Assembly: GCA_030403585.1 (NCBI GenBank)
Contig: JAUEPE010000052.1
Coordinates: 1 to 47,742, forward strand
Origin: Frankia sp. RB7
GTDB lineage: Bacteria; Pseudomonadota; Alphaproteobacteria; Rhizobiales; Xanthobacteraceae
Direction of reading: 5' to 3'
Length of the DNA: 47,742 nucleotides
Made by a program: the position numbers and the translations under genes. The notes beneath the pieces are model-generated. The model was not told the DNA's origin and did not search any database. It saw only the letters and a program-made list of their open reading frames with translations. Position 1 is the stretch's first letter, and the number at the start of each line of letters is the position of its first letter. Of this stretch, positions 42,349 to 47,742 are shown piece by piece.

Positions 42349-43023
42349 ATGATTGCCTGGGAAAAGATCGATACCGCCAAGATCCCCGACTCCGACGAGG
42401 AGCTGCGCCTGATGCGGCGTGGCAAGGAGTTTTCCATCAAGCTCGGCACCAACGAGCTGATGAACAACCGCCTGTCGGGTTCGGAAGCCGCACTCGCGAC
42501 GCTCGCGGCGAAGCAGATTGAGAAGGTCACAAAGCCCATCGTCCTCATTGGCGGCCTCGGCATGGGCTTTACACTGCGCGCGGCGCTCACCGTGCTCGGA
42601 GCTAAGGCGAAGATCGTGGTCTCCGAACTCGTGCCAGCGGTTGTGGCCTGGGCGCGAGGCCCGATGGCGGAAGTCTTCGGCGACAGTCTCGACGATCCGC
42701 GAGTGAGTATTCGGGAGATCGACGTCGGTGAAATCATCCGGGCGAAGAGCTCGGCCTTCGACGCCATTCTCCTCGACGTCGACAACGGGCCGGAAGGGCT
42801 GACAAGAAAGGGCAACGACGCGCTCTACAGTGCGAGCGGGTTGAAGGCGGCAAAGACGGCGCTGCGGCCGGGCGGTGTGCTCGCTGTCTGGTCGTCGGGA
42901 CCCAATCCCGCATTCACCAAGCGGCTCGGCAGCGCCGGCTTCGACGTCAACGAGGTCAATGTGCGCGCCACCGGCAGGGGCGGCGGCGCGCGCCACGTGA
43001 TCTGGATCGCGAAGAAGAGTTAG
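42349..43023 (+). CDS. Spermidine-synthase-like SAM-dependent methyltransferase
   Basis: A 224-residue Rossmann-fold protein. The SAM motif I is VLIGGLGMGFTLRAAL, the acidic motif ending strand 2 is VVSELVPAVVAWARG, and motif DAILLDVDNGPEGL follows. This arrangement is typical of spermidine synthase-related enzymes. The N-terminus MIAWEKIDTAKIPDSDEELRLMRRGKEFSI lacks the aminopropyl-acceptor tetramerisation domain of true spermidine synthases, so a methyltransferase or similar enzyme is as likely. It lies 30 bases after the CYP102 stop, which suggests co-transcription. The stop overlaps the convergent gene by four bases. Confidence 0.82.
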   Translation: MIAWEKIDTAKIPDSDEELRLMRRGKEFSIKLGTNELMNNRLSGSEAALATLAAKQIEKVTKPIVLIGGLGMGFTLRAALTVLGAKAKIVVSELVPAVVAWARGPMAEVFGDSLDDPRVSIREIDVGEIIRAKSSAFDAILLDVDNGPEGLTRKGNDALYSASGLKAAKTALRPGGVLAVWSSGPNPAFTKRLGSAGFDVNEVNVRATGRGGGARHVIWIAKKS

Positions 43024-43484
43024 AACATCGTGTTGCTGTTCGCCGGATTCTCCGGGATCGGCTGAACGACGTCCCAATGCTCGACGATCTTGCCATTCTC
43101 CAGCTTGAAGATGTCGATAATGGCGTTGCCTTTGGTGCCGGGTTCGCGAACCGCGTGAACGTGGAGAATGACGTAGTCGCCATCCACGAAAGAGCGCTTG
43201 ATCTCGCTGTGCGAGTTCGGGAACTTTTCACGCAGGAAGCCGATGAATTTTCGGAAGCCCTCCGGACCATCGGCAGCGTTCGGATTGTGTTGGGTGTAGC
43301 GGTCGCCGACATAGGCGAGGGCCGCGTCGACGTCCTTCTGATTGAGGCCTTTCTCGTAGAAGGCCAGCACCGCTTTGCGATTGGCTTCCTCCTGCGCGCT
43401 GCCGGCGATCGCGCCGCCGCTGGCGAGGGACAACATGAGAATTGAAGCGGCGACCATTGCGGGCGACCGGACGGTGAGATGCAT
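43020..43484 (-). CDS. Exported SnoaL/NTF2-like protein
   Basis: A 154-residue protein with a signal peptide (MHLTVRSPAMVAASILMLSLASGGAIA, likely cleaved after AIA). The mature part is a SnoaL-like cone domain: RKAVLAFYEKGLNQKDVDAAL, DRYTQHNPNAADGPEGFRKFI, and KLENGKIVEHWDVVQPIP. In this fold the pocket residues are usually histidines and aspartates; HNPN and EHWD fit. The role may be a periplasmic hydrolase, isomerase or ligand-binding protein; no substrate can be named. It is a single gene or is weakly linked to the hydrolase at 43613, which is encoded upstream on the same strand with a 128-base gap. Confidence 0.85.
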   Translation of the reverse strand: MHLTVRSPAMVAASILMLSLASGGAIAGSAQEEANRKAVLAFYEKGLNQKDVDAALAYVGDRYTQHNPNAADGPEGFRKFIGFLREKFPNSHSEIKRSFVDGDYVILHVHAVREPGTKGNAIIDIFKLENGKIVEHWDVVQPIPENPANSNTMF

Positions 43485-43612
43485 GTGAACTCCGAGAGGC
43501 CGCGGCCCCTGTCTTGCGATTGAGGGAGGCCTGTATAGCTTTTGCGCGGGCGCTCGTTAAGAGAGTAACCGGCAGCTCACATGGTCACCGCAAGGAGACC
43601 GAGGGCGTCGGT

Positions 43613-44527
43613 CTACGCCGCCTTCGCCGCCGCGCCATGGGCGTGCTTGTCGATGGCGTCGATGATCTCGGGCCAGAACCGTGCCGGCAGAGCATGGCCC
43701 ATGCCCTCGACCATCAGCAGCTTTGCGCCCGGAATCGAGGCCGCTGTATCCTTGCCTCCCTCGGGACGGACCAGCGGATCGACCGTGCCGTGAATCACGA
43801 GCGTCGGCGTCTTGACGCCATGCAGCCTCTCCTTGCGGCTGCCGGAGGCGAGCACGGCGCGGAGCTGCCGGCCGACGCCGGCTGGATTGAGCCCGCGCGC
43901 GAACGTGCGTTCGGCACGGCCGGGATCGAGTGCTTCTTCCTCAGGGAATGAGCCGGCGCGCAGCACGGTCCAGTTCCGGCAGAAGCGCGCGATGTACTCT
44001 TCTTTGCTGCGCGGCGGCGGCGCCATCAGCACCGCGGTCGCCTCGCGGCTCGGCGGCGGCAGGCGCGGATTGCCCGTTGTCGACATGATCGAGGTCAGCG
44101 AGCGCACACGCTGTGGAAACGACAGGGTTACCTCCTGCGCAATCATGCCGCCCATGGACGCGCCGACGAGGTGTGCGGACTTGATGCCGAGCGCGTCCAT
44201 CAGACTGACAGTGTCTTTTGCCATGTCGATCAGCTTGTAGGTGGCTGCGACTGGGATCTTCAGGAACCTCAGCTTCAGCATCTCCAGCGGCGTCAGCCGC
44301 GCGCCGCCGGTCAGATGGCTCGACTTGCCGATGTCGCGATTGTCGAAGCGGATCACGCGAAAGCCGCATGCGGCGAGCTGCTCGCAGAATCCATCGTCCC
44401 AATGGATCATCTGCGCGCCGAGACCCATGATCAGCAGCAGCGGCTCGGCATTGTCGTTGCCGAAAATCTCGTAACAGATGTCGATGCCGTTGGCGCGGAG
44501 GATCTGGGGCGGCTGATGGGCGTTCAC
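43613..44527 (-). CDS. Alpha/beta hydrolase, possibly PHA/ester hydrolase-like
   Basis: A 304-residue alpha/beta hydrolase with a GTG start at 44527 (aaggga Shine-Dalgarno nearby). The only in-frame ATG farther upstream (44776) would lie in the divergent phaE-like gene, so GTG is preferred. The oxyanion region is LLIMGLGAQMIHWDD, the nucleophile elbow GASMGG, the acid Asp is in VIHGTVDPLV and the base His in EGMGHALP. FDNRDIGKSS is a typical conserved block. Divergent from the PHA synthase unit by 163 bases, it may degrade an ester or oligomer linked to polyhydroxyalkanoate, though nothing in the sequence proves this. Confidence 0.82.
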   Translation of the reverse strand: MNAHQPPQILRANGIDICYEIFGNDNAEPLLLIMGLGAQMIHWDDGFCEQLAACGFRVIRFDNRDIGKSSHLTGGARLTPLEMLKLRFLKIPVAATYKLIDMAKDTVSLMDALGIKSAHLVGASMGGMIAQEVTLSFPQRVRSLTSIMSTTGNPRLPPPSREATAVLMAPPPRSKEEYIARFCRNWTVLRAGSFPEEEALDPGRAERTFARGLNPAGVGRQLRAVLASGSRKERLHGVKTPTLVIHGTVDPLVRPEGGKDTAASIPGAKLLMVEGMGHALPARFWPEIIDAIDKHAHGAAAKAA

Positions 44528-44690
44528 AGGCGTGTTCCCTTGGCTTTTGATCAATGCTGTATCGCATGGTTTCCCACGGCAAAGAAGCCGTGTGCAAGGC
44601 AGCCGCCGCTTGCCGGTTGACCGGCACCGCGCAACGGTGTGGTATGGCGGGAAAAGAGGGGCACAAGCCCTCCACACTGGGAGGACGCTG

Positions 44691-45071
44691 ATGACCGACA
44701 AGATCACCGATCCGGTCGCCTTGTGGCAGAAAATGGTTGGCGACATGGAGAAGGGTTTCAACTCCTTCGCCACCAAGGCGATGGAGACGCCCGAATTCTC
44801 GCAGGCCGTGAACCGCGCCGGCGGCGTTGCTGCAGGTGCTCAGAAGCAATTTGGCGATCTCATGGAGAAGTACCTGCTCTCCATGAACCTGCCGAGCCGC
44901 GAGCAGATGACCGGCATCGCTGAACGGCTGCAAGCCATGGAAGGCCAGATTGGCGAGATCAAGTCGATGCTGAGTCGGATGTCGGCCAACTCGGGCGGCG
45001 CGCAGACCGGTGTCGCGCCGCGGCCGCCACGCACCAAACGTCCGCCCTCCGAAGGCGGAGAGCAAAAATGA
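44691..45071 (+). CDS. Small PhaE-like PHA synthase subunit
   Basis: A 126-residue protein with a gggaggacg Shine-Dalgarno. The N-terminal part (ITDPVALWQKMVGDMEKGFNSFATKAMETPEFSQAVN) is phasin-like. The central MNLPSREQMTGIAERLQAMEGQIGEIKSML matches the PhaE consensus for the helix that contacts PhaC. The tail is rich in Pro, Arg and Gly (TGVAPRPPRTKRPPSEGGEQK), like the basic tails of granule proteins. At 126 residues it is about one third of the usual class III PhaE (~350). Its stop overlaps the phaC start by four bases, so the subunits are translationally coupled. Confidence 0.82.
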   Translation: MTDKITDPVALWQKMVGDMEKGFNSFATKAMETPEFSQAVNRAGGVAAGAQKQFGDLMEKYLLSMNLPSREQMTGIAERLQAMEGQIGEIKSMLSRMSANSGGAQTGVAPRPPRTKRPPSEGGEQK

Positions 45072-46150
45072 ACGCGCCAACGGGACTTGATTTCGTGGGC
45101 ATCCCGGAGCGCATCCAGTCCGAGGTGCAGCGTGCGATCCAGCGCAGCATCAAGGGCGTCGAATATTTTTCGACCTCTGGTCCGACGCTTGGGTCGACAC
45201 CGAAGGACGTGCTGCATTCGCGCGGCACGATGAGCCTCTATCACTACCGGCCGATGTCAGACGAAATCTACCGTATTCCGGTTCTGGTGGTGATGGCGAC
45301 CACCAATCGCGGCTACATCCTCGATCTTGTGCCCGGCCAGAGTTTTATCGAGTTCCTGCTCAAGCGCGGCTACGACGTCTACATGCTCGACTGGAGCGCG
45401 CCGCGGCCGGAGGAAAAGAGCCTGCGGATGGAGGACTACGTCCTCGACTTCATCCCGGATTGCGTCCGCCGCGTGCAAGCCGATTCCGGCGAGCAGGACG
45501 TCTCCGTCATCGGCTATTGTTTTGGTGGCGTATTGTCGCTGCTCTACGGCTCGATCTTCCCGGACGGGCCGATGAAGAATTTGATCTGCTTTACCACGCC
45601 GATCGATTTCCGCGAGATGAAGCTGTTCTCGAATTTCTCGGATCGACGCTATTTCGACGTCGACCGCCTCGTCGACAGCATCGGCAACGTGCCGCCTGAG
45701 ATGATTCTGTCGTCGTTCGAGATGCTGCGCCCGGCCTCGCGCACGGTCAGCCAGATCCAGCTCTGGGAGAACATCTGGAACGACGAGTTCGTCAAGTCGT
45801 ACCGGATGTTCGACCGCTGGGCGACCGACACGCTGCCGCTGGCGGGCGAGTATTTCCGCACCATCACCAAGGACCTGATGTGGGACAACAAGCTCTACAA
45901 CGACACCATGTCGGTAGGTGGGCGCGCGGCCAAGCTCGAGAACATCAAGGTGCCGTTCCTGCACGCGGTCGCCGAGCACGATCACATCGTTCCGTATGAG
46001 GCCGCAAAACATCTGATCGCGAAGATCGGCTCCGCAGACAAGGAAGAGGTGATGCTGAAAGGCGGTCACGTCTCCCTCGTCGCCGGCGCCAACGCAGTGA
46101 AGCGGCTGTGGCCGAAACTGGATTCCTGGCTGGGGACAAGATCGACATGA
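45068..46150 (+). CDS. phaC: Poly(3-hydroxyalkanoate) synthase, class III-like PhaC
   Basis: A 360-residue PHA synthase, the size of class III/IV enzymes (class I is about 560-600). The lipase-like box is GYCFGG with nucleophile Cys151, catalytic Asp305 is in AEHDHIVPYE and His334 in KGGHVSLV. The N-terminal domain is short, and SLYHYRPMSDE and YDVYMLDWSAP are conserved. It polymerises hydroxyacyl-CoA to intracellular polyester granules with the upstream PhaE-like partner. The stop overlaps the GNAT gene start by four bases. Bradyrhizobium carries several phaC paralogues; this is one of the short two-subunit type. Confidence 0.95.
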   Translation: MNAPTGLDFVGIPERIQSEVQRAIQRSIKGVEYFSTSGPTLGSTPKDVLHSRGTMSLYHYRPMSDEIYRIPVLVVMATTNRGYILDLVPGQSFIEFLLKRGYDVYMLDWSAPRPEEKSLRMEDYVLDFIPDCVRRVQADSGEQDVSVIGYCFGGVLSLLYGSIFPDGPMKNLICFTTPIDFREMKLFSNFSDRRYFDVDRLVDSIGNVPPEMILSSFEMLRPASRTVSQIQLWENIWNDEFVKSYRMFDRWATDTLPLAGEYFRTITKDLMWDNKLYNDTMSVGGRAAKLENIKVPFLHAVAEHDHIVPYEAAKHLIAKIGSADKEEVMLKGGHVSLVAGANAVKRLWPKLDSWLGTRST

Positions 46151-46740
46151 GTGAGCAGCGTGCCTATCCGCGTCACGTCAAGACCGAGGCAGGTGATATC
46201 GAGATTCGCCTGATGTCGCCTGCAGACGAAGCCGCAGTGCTCGCCTTCGGCAAGGGCCTGCCGACCCACGACCTGTTGTTCCTGCCGCGCAACATCAGCG
46301 AGCCGAAGGTGCTGTCCGCCTGGGTCAAGGAGATCGAGCGCGGCGCCATTCAGAGCCTGCTCGCGGTGAAGGACGGCAAGGTCGTCGGTTGCGGCACGCT
46401 GGTGCGCGACCCTTACTCCTGGTCTCCCCATGTCGGCGAGATCCGCATGGTGGTCTCGCCCGAGGTGCGCGGGAAGGGGGTGGGGAAGGCGCTATCGCAG
46501 GAGACGTTTGCGCTGGCGCTCGGTGCGGGGCTGGAAAAGCTTTCGGTCCAGATGACGGTCGACCAGCAGGCGGCGATCGCGCTGTTCGAGAGCCTCGGCT
46601 TCAAGGCCGAGGCGTTGCTGCGGGACCATGTCCGGGATGTCGGCGGGAGGACCCACGACATCGTCGTGCTCGGCCACAACATCGCGCAGGTCCAGGCCCA
46701 AATGGAGGCCTATGGGCTGCTAGGCGCCGTCCAGCATTAA
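46147..46740 (+). CDS. GNAT-family acetyltransferase
   Basis: A 197-residue protein with a GNAT fold. The acetyl-CoA pyrophosphate loop is IRMVVSPEVRGKGVGKALSQ, with the RGKGVG motif. The preceding strand is GEIRMVV and the later QQAAIALFESLGF block is typical. The N-terminus VKTEAGDIEIRLMSPADEAAVLAF supports a complete protein. The ATG overlaps the phaC stop (ATGA), so it is the last gene of the phaE-phaC unit. Acetylation of a granule protein or of a metabolite is possible. The final codons are part of a short tandem duplication. Confidence 0.88.
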   Translation: MSEQRAYPRHVKTEAGDIEIRLMSPADEAAVLAFGKGLPTHDLLFLPRNISEPKVLSAWVKEIERGAIQSLLAVKDGKVVGCGTLVRDPYSWSPHVGEIRMVVSPEVRGKGVGKALSQETFALALGAGLEKLSVQMTVDQQAAIALFESLGFKAEALLRDHVRDVGGRTHDIVVLGHNIAQVQAQMEAYGLLGAVQH

Positions 46741-46759
46741 AAGCGCCGTCCAGCACTAA
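46724..46759. repeat. Short tandem duplication at the end of the acetyltransferase gene
   Basis: gcgccgtccagcattaa (46724-46740) is followed by gcgccgtccagcactaa (46743-46759), a 19-base period with one mismatch. It duplicates the last codons and stop. Recent slippage is likely. Confidence 0.8.
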
Positions 46760-46873
46760 GGCGCCATTCGGCGACCAGAAACTGGAAAACAACCCCATGC
46801 ACAGTAGGCGGCTGGCTAGGGAGGCATCAGAATGCCCTCTGTTAAGGCTGTTCACGGTTTCGTGATATCGCAG

Positions 46874-46899
46874 TGCAATATGAATATTGCATCGCACAA
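46874..46899. promoter_or_regulatory. PhaR-type operator upstream of the phasin gene
   Basis: TGCATCGCACAA (46888-46899) matches the PhaR box TGCRNYGCASMA, as I recall it from Bradyrhizobium, at every position. It overlaps a perfect dyad TGCAATAT-ga-ATATTGCA (46874-46891). A possible -35 TTGCAT (46887-46892) and -10 TATAAG (46912-46917, 19-base spacing) place the box on the promoter. PhaR represses phasin genes until PHA granules titrate it away. Confidence 0.7.
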
Positions 46900-46985
46900 T
46901 TAACTATGCCATATAAGCCGTGCCCCGGGCCACAACCGGACGGGGTGAGCCCATAGCTCAACCCAATGAGGATGGAGAGACCCCA

Positions 46986-47441
46986 ATGACCACCGAAACC
47001 AACACCGCTTTCGAAGGCTTCAAGGACGCGTTCAAGAACATCCAGAACCTGGAAGTTCCCGAGGCCGCTCGTGAGTTCGTCAAGAAGACCGCCAACACCG
47101 CCAAGGACCGTGCTGCCGAGGCTTTCGCTGGCTCCGAGCGCGTGACCGCCGCCGTCGAAAACGCGGTGACCGAGTCCGTCACTGAAGCCGGCAAGATCAG
47201 CCGCAACATCCAGCAGGCGATCCACGAGGACGCCGAGGCGTTCTTCTCGGGCATCGACAAGCTCGCGTCCGCCAAGTCGTTCAGCGAAGCCGTCGAGATC
47301 CAGTCCGGCCTGCTCCGCGCCCGCGGCGAAGCCTTCGTCTCGCGCGCCAAGGCGACCACCGACTATCTCGGCAAGCTCGCCGCCAACGGTGCGAAGTCCG
47401 CTCAGGACAACTTTGCCAAGGTCTACACCAAGACCGCCTGA
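46986..47441 (+). CDS. phaP: Phasin (PHA granule-associated protein)
   Basis: A 151-residue, almost wholly helical protein with no hydrophobic signal. It starts MTTETNTAFEGFKDAFKN with a ggagag Shine-Dalgarno. The Pfam phasin-like core includes FVKKTANTAKDRAAEAFAGSERVTAAVENAVTESV and FSEAVEIQSGLLRARGEAFVSRAKATTDYLGKLA, the latter being the conserved lower half of the family. It coats PHA granules and controls their number and size. The gene has its own promoter region with a PhaR-type box and its own terminator, so it is expressed apart from the phaE-phaC unit upstream. Confidence 0.93.
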   Translation: MTTETNTAFEGFKDAFKNIQNLEVPEAAREFVKKTANTAKDRAAEAFAGSERVTAAVENAVTESVTEAGKISRNIQQAIHEDAEAFFSGIDKLASAKSFSEAVEIQSGLLRARGEAFVSRAKATTDYLGKLAANGAKSAQDNFAKVYTKTA

Positions 47442-47472
47442 TCTGGCGTCCTGAGTACAAACTGAAATTTGA

Positions 47473-47499
47473 GGCCCGCTTCGGCGGGCCTTTTGTTTT
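47473..47499 (+). terminator. Rho-independent terminator of the phasin gene
   Basis: ggcccgc (47473-47479) pairs with gcgggcc (47484-47490) around a ttcg loop, followed by ttttgtttt. Confidence 0.92.
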
Positions 47500-47506
47500 G
47501 CGCTGC

Positions 47507-47660
47507 CGTCATTGCGAGTTGGGACCGGCCTTGAGGGGTCGACGCGCGCTGAATGAAACGACGTTTAGCGACACAAATAGAATCAATGGGTTAGCTCGAC
47601 GTTTCTTCCTAGCGAAGCGAAGCAATCCAGATTCCCTCCGCCGAGACAGTCTGGATTGCT
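47507..47660. repeat. Interrupted copy of palindromic repeat family A
   Basis: cgtcattgcgag (47507-47518) and cgaagcgaagcaatccag (47614-47631) are the two adjacent pieces of the left arm seen intact at 3139-3168. Here they are separated by 95 bases (47519-47613). The centre and inner part of the right arm follow to ctggattgct (47660), after which the similarity ends. The outer right arm is lost. Confidence 0.75.
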
Positions 47661-47742
47661 CACATGGGGAATTGGTGTGTCAAGGCGGTTGTTCAGCTCT
47701 TAGTTCGATTGCACGCCAGCTCTTCGTCCCGACCATGGAGCA

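Larger units (their letters stand above)
47442..47742. other. Right-end intergenic region
   Basis: Apart from the terminator and the split repeat, I see no gene in these 301 bases. The last 80 bases have lower GC and no recognisable site. A gene may begin just past the edge. Confidence 0.5.

Noticed and set aside
46954..46966. tagctcaaccca near the phasin gene as another copy of the 5310-5396 palindrome
   Set aside because: Only about ten bases match and there is no second arm, so chance similarity is more likely.
1..47742. CRISPR arrays, tRNA or rRNA genes, prophage
   Set aside because: No regularly spaced short repeats, no clover-leaf candidates with a CCA end, no conserved rRNA segments and no phage structural genes were noticed on reading both strands.

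Overview
The window is high-GC alphaproteobacterial chromosome, most likely Bradyrhizobium or a close relative in the Nitrobacteraceae. I infer this from the CYP102-type P450/reductase fusion, the small PhaE/PhaC pair with a nearby phasin, the many solute-binding-protein transporters, and the palindromic intergenic repeats typical of that group. No rRNA, tRNA or CRISPR array was seen. Functions below are read from motifs and family memory; no database search was run.

Region 1 (1-6605): the N-terminal part of an IS481-type transposase enters from the left edge on the minus strand. A plus-strand catabolic-looking operon follows: enolase-superfamily protein, Gfo/Idh/MocA oxidoreductase, DUF993 aldolase-like protein and xylose-isomerase-like TIM barrel. 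A PPi-type phosphofructokinase broken by a one-base frameshift comes next. Region 2 (6606-9971): a K+-channel-like protein and a P450 on the minus strand, divergent from a two-subunit TPP decarboxylase resembling sulfopyruvate/phosphonopyruvate decarboxylase. Region 3 (10070-15188): TetR regulator, RND adaptor, RND pump and a strong terminator, with a TetR-like operator just before the regulator start.

Region 4 (15255-21276): a signalling locus made of an orphan ABC-type binding protein, a Cache-HAMP-GAF histidine kinase, a single-domain receiver, a receiver-adenylate cyclase fusion and an uncharacterised protein. Region 5 (21273-34996): twelve co-directional minus-strand genes encoding two complete Opp/Dpp-type peptide importers on either side of a gamma-glutamyltransferase and a DUF1028 protein. 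This suggests uptake and hydrolysis of gamma-glutamyl or other small peptides.

Region 6 (35371-43023): a lipid-flavoured plus-strand run of a small DUF6489-like protein, alpha/beta hydrolase, wax-ester synthase/DGAT, epoxide hydrolase, self-sufficient CYP102-type P450 and a spermidine-synthase-like methyltransferase. Region 7 (43020-47742): a secreted SnoaL-like protein and an alpha/beta hydrolase on the minus strand, then a polyhydroxyalkanoate (PHA) module of mini-PhaE, class III-like PhaC, GNAT acetyltransferase and phasin. The phasin has a PhaR-type box upstream and a clear terminator. The right end carries a copy of the palindromic repeat seen at 3139-3218, split by about 95 bp of unrelated sequence.
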